NCBI RefSeq assembly: GCF_031085375.1
Contig: NZ_JAVCWF010000001.1
Location: 1,550,001-1,614,000, forward strand
Source: Lactiplantibacillus brownii
Lineage (GTDB): Bacteria > Bacillota > Bacilli > Lactobacillales > Lactobacillaceae
Direction: 5' to 3'
DNA length: 64,000 nucleotides
In this document: positions 36,991 to 47,700 of the stretch, in pieces
How positions within the stretch are numbered: the stretch's first letter is position 1
Layout: each line of letters starts with the position of its first letter
Position numbers and translations under genes: made by a program
The notes under the pieces: model-generated
The model's input: the letters and a program-made list of their open reading frames with translations, nothing else
What the model was told of the DNA's origin: nothing
Database searches by the model: none

Positions 36991-37707
36991 TTATCGTTCA
37001 CCTTTTAACTTACTAATCTCAATTGGCTTTAACTTCCGATATTCACCGGCTTGTAAACTTTGCAAATCTAAAATACCATAGCGCTCGCGCTTCAGCTTCG
37101 TTACAGGATGTCCAATGGCTGCTAACATCTTTTTGACTTGATGGTTATGACCTTCGTGGATCGTCAACTGAACCAACGCGTTTTGCTTCTTATGATCACT
37201 ATCTAACAAATTAGATTTAGCCGGCGCGGTCGTCCGACCATCAATTTCAACGCCCAAACGTAATTGTTTCAAATCAGCATTAGTTGGGACGCCTTCGACT
37301 TTCGCCAAATAAGTCTTTTTGACCTCATATTTAGGATGAGTCAGTCGATTGGCTAGTGCGCCATCGTTGGTCATGATCAACAAGCCCGACGTATCGTAAT
37401 CTAAACGACCCACGGGATAGATCCGTTCAGGAACTTCTTTAAAGTAATCCATGACTGTTTTTCGACCACGTTCATCGTGAACCGTAGTTACTACGCCGCG
37501 GGGTTTATAAAAGAGATAATAAACTAATTTTTCGGCTAAAATTGGTGACCCGTCAACTTCAATTTGATCGTGTCGTTCCACTTTGACGCCTAATTCTGTC
37601 ACCGTCTTGCCATTAACCCTCACGTGCCCAGAAGTGATCAACACTTCTGATTTACGCCGTGACGCAACGCCGGCCTCGGCCATGACTTTTTGTAATCGTT
37701 CTGCCAT
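36991..37707 (-). CDS. rluB: 23S rRNA pseudouridine synthase RluB
   Basis: RluB isomerises U2605 of 23S rRNA (E. coli numbering). The 238-residue protein has an N-terminal S4 RNA-binding domain (ERLQKVMAEAGVASRRKSE) and the catalytic Asp103 in GRLDYDTSGLL. The start ATG overlaps the scpB stop (TAATG). RluB rather than RluE or RluF is inferred from the scpA-scpB-rluB order. Confidence 0.94.
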   Translation of the reverse strand: MAERLQKVMAEAGVASRRKSEVLITSGHVRVNGKTVTELGVKVERHDQIEVDGSPILAEKLVYYLFYKPRGVVTTVHDERGRKTVMDYFKEVPERIYPVGRLDYDTSGLLIMTNDGALANRLTHPKYEVKKTYLAKVEGVPTNADLKQLRLGVEIDGRTTAPAKSNLLDSDHKKQNALVQLTIHEGHNHQVKKMLAAIGHPVTKLKRERYGILDLQSLQAGEYRKLKPIEISKLKGER

Positions 37708-38315
37708 TAATTTTCCTCACTATCTGGATGTTGTCCGTTGAGTTTATCTTGAAATGCTGTCAAAAAGAGATCGGTCTCTGGTGCCGGATGCTCACTATCG
37801 GTTAAGGCTTCCAAATCGATTGCTGGCAAATCATCAAGGGTCTGTAACCCAAAATAATCTAAAAATAGTTCCGTTGTGCCATAAAGGATCGGCCGGCCGG
37901 GTTCACTCAGACGACCCGTCTCGGTCACCAATTGGCGTAATACCAACTTTTGAATGGTTGAGCCGCTCTGCACGCCTCTAATCTCATCGATCTCAATACG
38001 CGTCAGTGGTTGCCGATACGCAATAATCGCTAAAACTTCCAACGAGGCTTGTGAAAGACTCGTTGACAGTGGCGCTTCAAAGTACCGTTTCAAGACTGGC
38101 GCAATGGCTGCCTTGGTCGCTAACCGATACGTGTTGGCCGTTGATAGGATCATCAAGGCACAATCTGGCTCTTCAGCGTAATGGGCTGCCAAAGTTGACA
38201 GCATCGTATTAATCGCCGGCTTGGCAAAACCAGTTGCATGCTCAATTTCAGCAACCGTTACGCCTTCATCACCGGCAACAAATAATAATCCTTCAATCTG
38301 TTCAATGTTCGTCAT
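37707..38315 (-). CDS. scpB: Segregation and condensation protein ScpB
   Basis: ScpB is a winged-helix subunit of the SMC condensin complex. The product has tandem winged-helix domains, with [20 protein letters not shown] and [19 protein letters not shown] as the family signature, and an acidic tail. I chose the second ATG (38313-38315): AGGA lies 8 nt upstream. The first ATG at 38322-38324 overlaps the scpA stop and has no room for a ribosome site. It is coupled to scpA and rluB. Confidence 0.95.
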   Translation of the reverse strand: MTNIEQIEGLLFVAGDEGVTVAEIEHATGFAKPAINTMLSTLAAHYAEEPDCALMILSTANTYRLATKAAIAPVLKRYFEAPLSTSLSQASLEVLAIIAYRQPLTRIEIDEIRGVQSGSTIQKLVLRQLVTETGRLSEPGRPILYGTTELFLDYFGLQTLDDLPAIDLEALTDSEHPAPETDLFLTAFQDKLNGQHPDSEEN

Positions 38316-38316
38316 G

Positions 38317-39066
38317 CTATTCATCCTGTCGTAAATGTAAATGAATTGGGCCTAATTGGGCCGTTTGTACCAAAGTTACTTGAGCCTGCTTGGTTAATTC
38401 TAACACGGCCATAAAAGTTGTCACTAGCATATCATCACTGGCGCTTGGCGTAAATAACGTGGCAAAGTCAACCCCATCTGGTTGGGTAGTCAAACGGTCA
38501 CGAACTTGCTGCATCCGAGTCTCAATCGTCACTGGATCAGCCGTCACCGTTTTAGTTAACGGCCGTGCCCGGCGACGTTTCGCCACAAGTTGCCGAAATG
38601 CAGCTTGCAAGTCAGCAACTGTTATCCCGGCAGTCAGCTGTGGCGTTGGTAATTCAGCCGGCATCAGCATGGCTTCCCGCGTAAAATGTTGTTGGCGCGC
38701 CTGTTCTTTGACCCGTAGCTCACCCGCAGCTTCTTGATAAACTTTGTATGCCAACAACTCCGCAACTAACGAGTCCCGTGGATCATCATCAGCCTCATCA
38801 GTCTCGTCTTCAGCTACCGGTGCCTGTGGCAATAAATAACGACTTTTAATCGTCATGAGTGTCGCCGCCATGACCAAATAATCACCCGCAATATCTAGTT
38901 GCAACGCTTGCATCGAATGCAAATAATCTAAATACTGTTTCGTGATGGCCGCAATCGGGATATCATAAATATCCATTTTGTTTTGGCGAATCAAATGGAG
39001 CAATAGATCAAGTGGCCCCTCAAATTCTGATATTTTAATAGTGATCGGCTGTTCGTTGTTTATCAC
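38317..39066 (-). CDS. scpA: Segregation and condensation protein ScpA
   Basis: ScpA is the kleisin that bridges the SMC heads. The N-terminal [21 protein letters not shown] and the C-terminal winged-helix ([20 protein letters not shown]) are typical. I chose the GTG at 39064-39066, since GGGAG lies 7 nt upstream. The ATG at 39087 would add seven residues inside ribT without a ribosome site. It overlaps the ribT end by about 30 nt. Confidence 0.94.
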   Translation of the reverse strand: MINNEQPITIKISEFEGPLDLLLHLIRQNKMDIYDIPIAAITKQYLDYLHSMQALQLDIAGDYLVMAATLMTIKSRYLLPQAPVAEDETDEADDDPRDSLVAELLAYKVYQEAAGELRVKEQARQQHFTREAMLMPAELPTPQLTAGITVADLQAAFRQLVAKRRRARPLTKTVTADPVTIETRMQQVRDRLTTQPDGVDFATLFTPSASDDMLVTTFMAVLELTKQAQVTLVQTAQLGPIHLHLRQDE

Positions 39067-39415
39067 GATTTCGCTCCCATGCACCAATGATCGGTGCCAT
39101 TTCTAAAGTTCCCATGACCCGTTGATCCGGGTACAACGCCGCCAATTCATCCAACATTTGTTGTTGATTTTGGGGATTTCGTTCTTCCGGTGATAGCGAA
39201 TCATGATGCACCAAGATGAAGTCAGCCCCCACTTCAATGCCAATGATCCCGCAGAAATCACCGTCGGCCTGACGCCATAATAATAATTGATGATTGTTGT
39301 CTGCTTGATACCATTGCATCTCCGTTTGCAAATGGGCAATATCTTTAAAATCAGGAATAAAAGATAACAAGCCCATGGCTACTTTTTCATAATCTTTGCG
39401 ATATTTTACGAGCAT
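39035..39415 (-). CDS. ribT: RibT-like GNAT family protein
   Basis: A 126-residue acetyltransferase-like protein. The order xerD-ribT-scpA-scpB and the LVKYRKDYEKVAMGLLSFIPD start match Bacillus RibT, historically tied to the riboflavin operon but of unproven activity. No riboflavin biosynthesis genes are here. A classical GNAT acetyl-CoA loop is not clear by eye, so activity is uncertain. GGAGG precedes the ATG. Confidence 0.8.
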   Translation of the reverse strand: MLVKYRKDYEKVAMGLLSFIPDFKDIAHLQTEMQWYQADNNHQLLLWRQADGDFCGIIGIEVGADFILVHHDSLSPEERNPQNQQQMLDELAALYPDQRVMGTLEMAPIIGAWERNRDKQRTADHY

Positions 39416-39430
39416 CGTGGGCCCTCCTAA

Positions 39431-40351
39431 CTATGCGCGCGGATGATATTTATTGTAAACCTCCGCTAAACGTTTCTTGGTAATATGCGTATAAATCTGG
39501 GTTGTGGAAATATCCGCGTGGCCCAGCAATTCTTGAACCACCCGCAGATCAGCCCCATTTTCCAAAATATGCGTGGCAAACGAATGCCGCAGCGTATGTG
39601 GAGTCACATCTTTTTCGATTCCAGCCGCTTTGACTAACCCTTTAAGATTTTTCCAAACCCCTTGGCGTGTCAATTGGCCCCCGTGATGATTTAAAAACAG
39701 ATAATTATTGCGCCGTTTCGCCGAGACGAGTTTGGGCCGCGCCGTTTTCAAATATTGTTCAACAAAGTCAATGGCCACGTCACCAATCGGGATAATCCGC
39801 TCCTTGTCGCCTTTACCGATCGTTTGGATCAAACCAAGGTCTAAATGCAGATCATCCAGTTTAACATTGATCGTTTCGCTAACCCGCAACCCGGTCGCAT
39901 ACATGACTTCGAGTAAAGCACGATCACGCAGTCCTAAGGTTGTCTCGGTCTTCGGCACCGCTAATAATCGTTCCACTTCGCGCGCCGACAAAACTTGTGG
40001 CAAATGTTGCGCTCGTTTAGGCGTATCAATTTTTAACATTGGGTCACTATCAATGACATGCATTTGGGCTAAATATTGAAAAAACTTACGCAGACTTGAG
40101 ACCGCGTGAATAATCGTATTACGTGCTTTACCTTGCTCATCTAAGACTTGTAAGTAGTTCAAGACAACATAGCGATCAACGGGTTTGAAGGAAGTCATCT
40201 TTTGCGTCGTCAAATAGCGCGCAAATTCGGTGAGGTCCTGTTGATAGCTTTTAAGACTATTCGTGACTAACCCCCGCTCAACACGCAAAAAATGCAGGTA
40301 ATCAGCAAGCTGGTCCTGCATCGTTTGATTAATCGTCGGCTTCGTCATCAT
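39431..40351 (-). CDS. xerD: Tyrosine recombinase XerD
   Basis: Partner of XerC at dif. The 306-residue protein has the complete catalytic set: Arg156 (GLRVSE), Lys180 (GKGDKER), His252-x-x-Arg255 (HTLRH), His278 (LLGH) and Tyr287 (IYTHI). GAGG lies 6 nt from the second ATG. The gene overlaps the cvfB end by 23 nt. XerD is preferred over XerC by the ribT-scpA-scpB context. Confidence 0.96.
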   Translation of the reverse strand: MMTKPTINQTMQDQLADYLHFLRVERGLVTNSLKSYQQDLTEFARYLTTQKMTSFKPVDRYVVLNYLQVLDEQGKARNTIIHAVSSLRKFFQYLAQMHVIDSDPMLKIDTPKRAQHLPQVLSAREVERLLAVPKTETTLGLRDRALLEVMYATGLRVSETINVKLDDLHLDLGLIQTIGKGDKERIIPIGDVAIDFVEQYLKTARPKLVSAKRRNNYLFLNHHGGQLTRQGVWKNLKGLVKAAGIEKDVTPHTLRHSFATHILENGADLRVVQELLGHADISTTQIYTHITKKRLAEVYNKYHPRA

Positions 40352-41219
40352 TAACCTCAGTTAATTTGATTTCACCTGGTTGCTGACTGATCAGCCGTTG
40401 CTTCAATAAATTACCCACGGCCCGCTTGAACTGTCCTTTACTAATGTTAAAGTAAGTCCGAATATCTTCAGGATCACTTTTATCCCAAAATGGTAAAGTA
40501 TGATCAGCTTGATGTTGCAGCGCAGCTAATAACATTTGAGCATCATCACCAATTTCTTCGTAGCCCCGTGGTTTCAAAGAAAGGTTTAATTCACCATCAC
40601 GCAAATGACCAATCACACGCGCTTTCATATGTTGACCCAAGCGTGGCTCTTGATCACGTTCAGAAGGATGCACGAAACCTAAGTGACCATCATCGGTAAT
40701 AACCGAAGTTCCAGCCATCTTTAGCCGAAAAACCGTTACTTGAGTGTCGGCGTTTTTAACTTGATCACGATCATAAGGCGTTGCCATATCGGTAAAGACC
40801 GTTTGATCCGCCAAGGTTCCCCAAAGGCGTTGTTTGTTATCACGATCTAGTTTGACCAATAAGCGGTCATCCTTCTTCGGCCATAGCCGACTCAAAGTTG
40901 GTAGCTCATCTAAAGACACGACTAAGTCCTTGTTAGGTAAGCCAACATCTACGAACACGCCTAAATCATGCCGAGTCCGCACGACGGTTCCCCAGACATA
41001 ATTTTCAAACGAAATTTCGGGGATATGACGGGTCATTTGTGCTTGATGGTTTTCATTTTCATAAACGAATCCTTCGTATAAACCACCAATATGCAATGGC
41101 TTCTCAGGTTCTTGTTTGTCGACCCATAAAGTCTGTCCATTGACTTGAACAAAATAGGCGTCATCATTTTCATCGGTCACTTTTGCAGTGACCACGGTTC
41201 CCATAATACTAGCTTCCAT
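40329..41219 (-). CDS. cvfB: S1 RNA-binding protein CvfB (YitL-like)
   Basis: A 296-residue protein of the CvfB family, named for virulence factor control in Staphylococcus. It has S1-like beta barrels (VWGTVVRTRHDLGVFVDVGL and HMKARVIGHLRDGELNLSL) and a C-terminal winged helix (DPEDIRTYFNISKGQFKRA). AAAGGAG is 6 nt before the ATG. It lies between the UPF0756 gene and xerD and is likely co-transcribed with both. Confidence 0.9.
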   Translation of the reverse strand: MEASIMGTVVTAKVTDENDDAYFVQVNGQTLWVDKQEPEKPLHIGGLYEGFVYENENHQAQMTRHIPEISFENYVWGTVVRTRHDLGVFVDVGLPNKDLVVSLDELPTLSRLWPKKDDRLLVKLDRDNKQRLWGTLADQTVFTDMATPYDRDQVKNADTQVTVFRLKMAGTSVITDDGHLGFVHPSERDQEPRLGQHMKARVIGHLRDGELNLSLKPRGYEEIGDDAQMLLAALQHQADHTLPFWDKSDPEDIRTYFNISKGQFKRAVGNLLKQRLISQQPGEIKLTEVNDDEADD

Positions 41220-41235
41220 AGTTAACTCCTTTAAA

Positions 41236-41694
41236 TTATTGCAAACTTAAATGTAAGACTTGAATAATGCAATAAGTAATGCCGGCCGCAATAATTGGCC
41301 CGGCAGCGATGCCACGTAATAATACCACACCCATGATGGTTCCAAAAACAAGGGCTACAGTAATTTCTGGTGAGGCATTGAGTAAGCCCACGCCATGAAA
41401 CGACAAGACTGAGACCAACACACCACAGGCCACTGCAATCCAACCGACCGGCGATTTGAACGCATGCCAGAGATCACGAAATCCAACTTGACCAGTGGCA
41501 ATCGGAATCAGGATAGCCACGGTAATGACCGTGACACCCCAGTTAATACCCTTTTGACCGATCGTGGTCAATAATTTGCTTGTGTTGGGAATCAATTTAA
41601 TCACCAAGACCACCACGGTGGCAATCTGTAGCGACTGGTTCTTACCCAGCCATGCAATTAATAAAATTGCTAATAAAAATAGCCAGCTTTCCAT
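41236..41694 (-). CDS. UPF0756 (DUF441) membrane protein
   Basis: A 152-residue hydrophobic protein with about four membrane helices and the family's [24 protein letters not shown] C-terminal half. No substrate motif is known. I chose the ATG at 41692-41694 because AGGTG is directly upstream; the GTG at 41706 overlaps that site. It is first in a seven-gene run (this gene, cvfB, xerD, ribT, scpA, scpB, rluB). Confidence 0.87.
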   Translation of the reverse strand: MESWLFLLAILLIAWLGKNQSLQIATVVVLVIKLIPNTSKLLTTIGQKGINWGVTVITVAILIPIATGQVGFRDLWHAFKSPVGWIAVACGVLVSVLSFHGVGLLNASPEITVALVFGTIMGVVLLRGIAAGPIIAAGITYCIIQVLHLSLQ

Positions 41695-41796
41695 ACGACA
41701 CCTCACGTGTTATTAATTGTAACCGAAAACGCCTCAGATAGCGAGGAATGCCCACAAATATGCTCAGCATAAGTCATCGCAATATCGTTATGTATA

Positions 41797-41826
41797 TAAA
41801 AAGCCGCCGCTAAGCGACGACTTTTC
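41797..41826 (-). terminator. pyk terminator
   Basis: AAAAGTCGTCGC and GCGGCGGCTTTT arms on the minus strand followed by T residues, 22 nt after the pyk stop. Confidence 0.8.
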
Positions 41827-41847
41827 AAATTCAATTTTAAATGAATT

Positions 41848-43608
41848 TTATAAGGCGTTTGAAGCACCGCGGTAAACAATCCCACGACGTGAATCAACCG
41901 TGATCAATTGACCATCAGCGATAACCGTTGTAGCATCCTTAACACCAACGATGACAGGAATACCCATTGAAATACCAACAACAGCAGCATGTGAAGTTAA
42001 ACCGCCATTTTCAACAATCAAAGCGCTAGACTTTTCGATTGCTGGCAAGTAGTCTTTGTCAGTGGTCTTAGTAACTAAGACGCCACCTTCAACGGCCTTG
42101 TCGATAGCTTCTTGTGCAGAAGTTGCAATAACAGCCTTGCCAATGACAGTTTCGTCACCGACACCTTGGCCATCAGCTAAACGAGAACCAATTAATTGGA
42201 TCTTCATGATGTTAGTCGTACCGCGTTCGCCAACTGGCACACCGGCAGTGATTAAGATCAAGTCGCCTTCCTTAGCAAAGCCAAGTTCAACGGCCTTTGA
42301 AGCAGCCAAATCAAACATGTCATCAGTGGTTTCTGGTTTGTCAGCCACGATTGGTTGAACACCCCAGTTAACCATCAAGCCACGTTGAGTCCGTTCGTCA
42401 AAGGTAATTGCTAAGATATCAGCATCTGGACGGTACTTCGAAATCATCTTAGCCGTGTAGCCAGATTCAGTCGCAGCAACAATCGTCTTGATACCAAGGT
42501 TCTTAGCAGCACGCGCAATGGCGATACCAATGGTTTCAGTAACACTAGTCTTGTCGAAACGGTTTAATTGTAAATTGCCGTTTTCAGCCAAAGTGTTTTC
42601 AGCCTTTTGGTCGATCTTAGCCATCATAGCAACTGATTCAACTGGGTAAAGCCCGTTAGCACTTTCACCAGAAAGCATCGTTGCGTCAGTACCGTCAAAG
42701 ACAGCGTTGGCAACGTCAGATGCTTCGGCACGAGTAGGACGTGGGTTTTCTTGCATTGAATCAAGCATTTGAGTGGCAGTAATAACTGGCATACCCAAAG
42801 CGTTACATTTCTTGATTAAGCTCTTTTGTACCAAAGGCACATTTTCAGCAGGAATTTCAACACCCATGTCACCACGAGCAACCATCAAACCATCACAAAC
42901 CTTAAGAATTTCATCGACATTGTCGATACCTTCTTGTGATTCGATCTTAGGGAAGATTTGAACATGTTCCATATGCTTTTCTTCAAGTAATTCACGGATG
43001 TCTAAGACATCTTGTGGCTTACGAACGAAAGAAGCAGCAATGTAGTTGATTTCGTGATCCAAACCAAAACGAATATCGTCTGAGTCTTTTTCAGTAATCC
43101 CAGGTAAGTTGATAGAAACGCCAGGAGCGTTAGTACCTTTACGTGAGCCTAATACACCGGCGTTTTGAACAGTGGTAACCAATTCGCGGTTAGCTTCGTC
43201 TTTTTCGTCGATCTTCATGTCTAATAAACCATCATCGAAGAGGACATGACCACCTACATGAACATCGTCAAATAGGCCATCATAGGTAACGGCAATTTTA
43301 TCCTTGGTTGATTCAAGTGAATCATCCATGGTAATACGTACCTTATCACCGATCTTGTATTCAGACTTACCATCTTTTTGAACAGTTGTCCGAATTTCAG
43401 CACCCTTAGTATCAAGCATGATACCAACAGTCTTACCCGTAATCTTTTCAGCTTCATGAACCTTGTTTAAACGATCCAAATGTTCTGCATGATCACCATG
43501 CGAGAAGTTAAAGCGGAAAATATTTGCGCCGGCTTCGATCAATTTAACAATAGTGTCAGTATCGGTGCTGGCAGGACCAAGTGTTGAAACAATCTTGGTT
43601 TTCTTCAT
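41848..43608 (-). CDS. pyk: Pyruvate kinase
   Basis: Converts phosphoenolpyruvate and ADP to pyruvate and ATP. The 586-residue protein has the barrel core (KIVSTLGPAS, FNFSHGDH, MVARGDMGVEIP, ATQMLDSM and RAEASDVANAV) and, beyond the usual ~475 residues, a C-terminal PEP-utiliser mobile domain with the phosphohistidine-type GGLTSHAAVVG, as in other Lactobacillus and Bacillus enzymes. A GGGAGAGA site precedes the ATG. It follows pfkA in the same unit. Confidence 0.98.
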   Translation of the reverse strand: MKKTKIVSTLGPASTDTDTIVKLIEAGANIFRFNFSHGDHAEHLDRLNKVHEAEKITGKTVGIMLDTKGAEIRTTVQKDGKSEYKIGDKVRITMDDSLESTKDKIAVTYDGLFDDVHVGGHVLFDDGLLDMKIDEKDEANRELVTTVQNAGVLGSRKGTNAPGVSINLPGITEKDSDDIRFGLDHEINYIAASFVRKPQDVLDIRELLEEKHMEHVQIFPKIESQEGIDNVDEILKVCDGLMVARGDMGVEIPAENVPLVQKSLIKKCNALGMPVITATQMLDSMQENPRPTRAEASDVANAVFDGTDATMLSGESANGLYPVESVAMMAKIDQKAENTLAENGNLQLNRFDKTSVTETIGIAIARAAKNLGIKTIVAATESGYTAKMISKYRPDADILAITFDERTQRGLMVNWGVQPIVADKPETTDDMFDLAASKAVELGFAKEGDLILITAGVPVGERGTTNIMKIQLIGSRLADGQGVGDETVIGKAVIATSAQEAIDKAVEGGVLVTKTTDKDYLPAIEKSSALIVENGGLTSHAAVVGISMGIPVIVGVKDATTVIADGQLITVDSRRGIVYRGASNAL

Positions 43609-43682
43609 AAGAAAAATCTCTCCCTTGAAAGTTTTTATAAAAAGACATTTACGTCATTTTTATCAAATTAGTAAGAAACGAG

Positions 43683-44645
43683 TTAGCTGAATGAGATTTC
43701 GTCATTCAACTTAGCCAATGAAGCTTCCGTCACATGTTTTGAATCAAATAGATCCAACATGCTGTGGGTCACTAATTGGTTGTTTTGAATCCCAACGGCT
43801 AGGCCACCCTTACCGCTAAGTAAGAGTTCCACAGCGTAGGCGCCCATCTTGCTGGCCATGACACGGTCTTTAGCTGATGGACGGCCACCACGTTGCATAT
43901 GGCCAATCGTGTTGGCACGCGCGTCAAAGTCACCATATTGTGATAACTTCTTAACAAATTCATCCGCACCCATGACGCCTTCTGCCAAAACAACAATATT
44001 GCTGCGATGACCGTTAGCCCGGTTGTGTTTGATCTTGTTAGCAACGCTCTCCATATCCCAATCGCGTTCAGGAACGATGATTTCATCGGCACCGGCAGAA
44101 ACGCCAGCCCACAAAGCAACATCACCAGCGCCACGACCCATAACTTCCACAACGAAAGTCCGGTCATGACTATGAGCTGTATCATGAATCCGATCGAGGG
44201 CCTCAACGTCAGTGTTCACTGCCGTATCGAAACCAATCGTGAAATCAGTGAATGGAATATCATTATCAATGGTCCCAGGAAGACCAATTGTGTTGTAGCC
44301 ATGTTCAGTTAAACGCAAGGCCCCATGATAAGACCCATCGCCACCAATAACGACCAAGGCATCGATCCCGAATTTCTTCAGTTGTTCGATCCCTTTCAAT
44401 TGACCTTCGACATGTGCGAATTCTGGGTAACGAGCAGAATAAAGTAACGTTCCACCTTCACCGACCACACCGTCTAAATCTACTGATTCTATTTTATGAA
44501 TGTCACCAGCAACTAATCCGGCAAAGCCGTAATTGATGCCGTATGCTTCTAACCCTTCGGCCATTGCTTTGCGAGCAACCGCACGAACAGCCGCATTCAT
44601 ACCAGGAGCGTCGCCGCCACTGGTTAAAATACCAATGCGTTTCAT
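43683..44645 (-). CDS. pfkA: 6-phosphofructokinase
   Basis: Phosphorylates fructose 6-phosphate, the committed step of glycolysis. The 320-residue ATP-dependent enzyme has GGDAPGMN (10-17), [11 protein letters not shown], the catalytic GTIDNDI and [10 protein letters not shown]. Spacing of 74 nt and order pfkA-pyk fit a joint operon. A homofermentative or facultative heterofermentative life style is implied, because obligate heterofermenters often lack this enzyme. Confidence 0.98.
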   Translation of the reverse strand: MKRIGILTSGGDAPGMNAAVRAVARKAMAEGLEAYGINYGFAGLVAGDIHKIESVDLDGVVGEGGTLLYSARYPEFAHVEGQLKGIEQLKKFGIDALVVIGGDGSYHGALRLTEHGYNTIGLPGTIDNDIPFTDFTIGFDTAVNTDVEALDRIHDTAHSHDRTFVVEVMGRGAGDVALWAGVSAGADEIIVPERDWDMESVANKIKHNRANGHRSNIVVLAEGVMGADEFVKKLSQYGDFDARANTIGHMQRGGRPSAKDRVMASKMGAYAVELLLSGKGGLAVGIQNNQLVTHSMLDLFDSKHVTEASLAKLNDEISFS

Positions 44646-44689
44646 TTTTTCACCTCAGGCAATAAATTGAGTTCGTAACTCCATAAGTG

Positions 44690-44718
44690 ATTTTAACACT
44701 TTTCATAAAAATTGTCTG
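44690..44718 (-). promoter_or_regulatory. pfkA-pyk promoter
   Basis: CAGACA (44713-44718), 17 nt, TAAAAT (44690-44695) on the minus strand, about 45 nt before pfkA. Confidence 0.65.
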
Positions 44719-44737
44719 TTATTTTTTGAAAATAACA
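44717..44737. promoter_or_regulatory. Perfect inverted repeat at the pfkA -35
   Basis: TGTTATTTT (44717-44725) and AAAATAACA (44729-44737), 9 bp with a 3-nt centre, touching the -35. It may be an operator or an AT-rich terminator of dnaE, whose stop codon is 22 nt upstream on the minus strand. It lacks the central CG of a CcpA cre site. Confidence 0.45.
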
Positions 44738-44758
44738 CCGATTAAAAACGCCGTCACA

Positions 44759-47700
44759 TCAAGGGATTTCGCTTTTCATGACAACATTATCGCGACCTAA
44801 TAGGTTTGTAAGCGCTCCAACCATTTCCGCATTATCTTGTACCCAATACTGTGAATTTAGTTCAACTGTCTTGTGGGCCACACTGGAATAAATTAAGACT
44901 GGATTTGGCCCCTTAAATCCGCGCAAACATTTTAAAACTTCTCGTTGGATCTCTGGTGTCGAAGTCGTAGCGGTCAGCCGCAGAAAAAGTTGTCCGGTTG
45001 GTGCTGGAAAGCTTTCTGCGAGTTGCCATTGGTTCACAATGACTTGTAGTCCCCGCTGTACTTCGACTTTACCACTAATCAGGACAATACTATCGGTCTT
45101 TAAACTCGCTTGAAGCCGTTGGTAAGTTGTCGGAAAAATCGTGAGATCGATTTCGCCAGATAAATCACTGCCAGTAGCAAAGGCCATCTGCTGACCACGC
45201 TTGGTGCGGATTACGCGAATCTTAGTAATGTAGACCAATATTTTAACAGTTTGTTCAGCGGTGAGCGCACTGACCATGGTCGTGTGCTGTTGCTGTGCTA
45301 ACCATTGGTAAGCTTCCACTGGATGGCCAGAAACATAAGCGCCTAAAACCTCTGATTCCTTGGCTAAACGCTCACTTAACGGCAACTCTGGTTGCTTTTT
45401 GATTTTGGGTGCCAATGAGGCAAACAAGCTCACACTGTTGCCGGCCAGTTCCGCACTAGACATCAATTCTGGAACACTGGTCAACAACTCCGCACGATTC
45501 AAGCCAAAATGATCCAAGGCCCCCGCATAGATCAAGGCGGTCATCAGATCTGCTTTCAGCCATTTGGCATCCAAGCGTTGCATCAATTGTTGTAAGTTTT
45601 TGAAAGGGCCATTCGCTTGACGTTCTGCTAATAAGCTGGCGATAAAATCACGTCGCAAGCCCTTGATGGAACTCAATCCAAACGTAATGGCCTGCCCATT
45701 CCAATCAAAGTAAGCGCCACTGACATTAATATCTGGCGGAACGACCTTAACGTGATGTTGTTTGGCTTCAGCCAGATACTGCTTTAATTTAGTGCCATTG
45801 CCTAAAATTGAATTCATCAGTGAAGTGAAGAATGCGCCCGGATAATGAACTTTCAAATAAGCGAGCTCAAACGCCATTTTACTATAAGCAACCGCATGTG
45901 AACGGTTGAACCCATAGTTCGCAAATTGCTCAATATATTGGTAGACCTGTGTCGCTACTGCCGCAGAAAAATGTTGCTTTTCTGCGCCATCAATAAATTG
46001 TTGCCGCATCTTGTCAATGACTTGCTTCTTCTTCTTACTCATCGCCCGCCGCAATAAATCGGCTTCACCAAGACTAAAACCACCCATGACCGCCGCCACT
46101 TGCATGACTTGTTCTTGATACACCAAAATACCATAAGTTGGTCCAAGAATCGGTTGTAGCTCTGGTGCCGGATAGGTCACGGGTTCTGTTCCCTGTTTGC
46201 GCGCAATAAAATGATCGATATTTTCCATTGGCCCCGGCCGATACAACGCATTGACCGCCGCAACCAGTTCAAAATTATCAGGATGCAGTTTACGCAAAAC
46301 ATTACGAATACCGGCTGATTCGAATTGAAAAACGCCCGTCGTATCGCCGGCCTGAAATAATTTTAACGTTTCAGGGTCATTGAGATCAATTTTGGTAATC
46401 GCTAATGGCTGTCCAGTTTGTCGTTGGACATAGTGTAAGGCACTTGCCAATAACGACAAATTTCGCAGGCCCAAAAAGTCCATTTTCAGCAGTCCAACGG
46501 CTTCGACAGTATCTTTCGTATACTGTGTCATCATCATGGTTTCGCTACCAGCTTGTAAAGGGACGATTTCAATTAACGGCACTTGGCTTAACACCACTCC
46601 GGCAGCATGGGTCGAGTAATGCCGGGGTAATCCCTCGATTCGTTGGGCCGTTTCAAATAGCAATCGGTTCTTGCTTGAATCCGCGACTAAATTTTGTAAC
46701 CGCCGTGAGTCTTGATAAGCTTGTGCTAGCGTAATATGCAGTTGATTCGGAATCGCCGCACTCCAGTCACTCATTTCAAAGGTCGACAGCCCAAAGACTC
46801 GGCCAACGTCTCGTAACGCCTGCTTCGCGGCCAACGTCCCAAAAGTGATAATTTGTGCGACCCGGTCATGGCCGTATTTGTCATGAACATACATTAAAAC
46901 TTGTTCACGACGATTGTCTGGAATATCTAGATCAATATCCGGCATGTTCGCCCGTTTGGCATTTAAGAATCGTTCAAATAACAATCCATATTGTAAAGGA
47001 TCAACATCCGTAATCTGTAAAACGTAAGCGACTAAAGAACCAGCAGCTGAGCCTCGGCCCGGCCCCGTGGTGATATCAGCACGATGCGCATAATTCATGA
47101 CATCCCACACGATCAAGAAATAATCATCAAAACCCATCTGATCAATGACTTGTAACTCCCGATCTAACCGCTCGTGATAAGGGGTAGCATCGACCGTGGT
47201 CGGCAAGGCTTGTAAACGTTGCTTTAAGCCCTGTTCACATAATTGACGTAAATATTGATTGGCCGGTTGTTGTTCAGGCGTTGGGAAGCGAGGTAACTGT
47301 GGCTTTTTAAAGACCAACGTGACCTGACAGGCAGCGGCAATGGTCGCGGTGGCCTCAACGGCTGCGCTGAGTTGGAGCTGCGCATACGCCGTAGTCAATT
47401 CAGTCGCTGGTCTTAGATAATGTGACCCAGCAATGCCTTGCAGATTTTCTGGTTGGTCAATTTGTTGCCCACTCTCAATCGCACGTAACACCGAAACGGC
47501 AAAATAGTCGGTTGGTAACACGTAATCAACGGGATCTAGCGCCACAATCGGTAACTGTTGACTGCCTGCAAAACTAACCAAAGTTGTTCGAAAAGCGGGG
47601 GCTTGATCCAGTGAAACACCTAGATACAAACTATCCGGATCACAATTTGCTTGCAAAACCTTTAACCAGCTTGCGGCGACGTCAGGTTGATCTTGTAACA

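Noticed and set aside
39708..40079. Plus-strand open frame of 123 codons inside xerD
   Set aside because: Antisense shadow of the recombinase; the composition mirrors the xerD codons and no signals support it.
44717..44737. CcpA cre site at the pfkA promoter
   Set aside because: The dyad has no central CG and differs from the TGWAANCGNTNWCA pattern.
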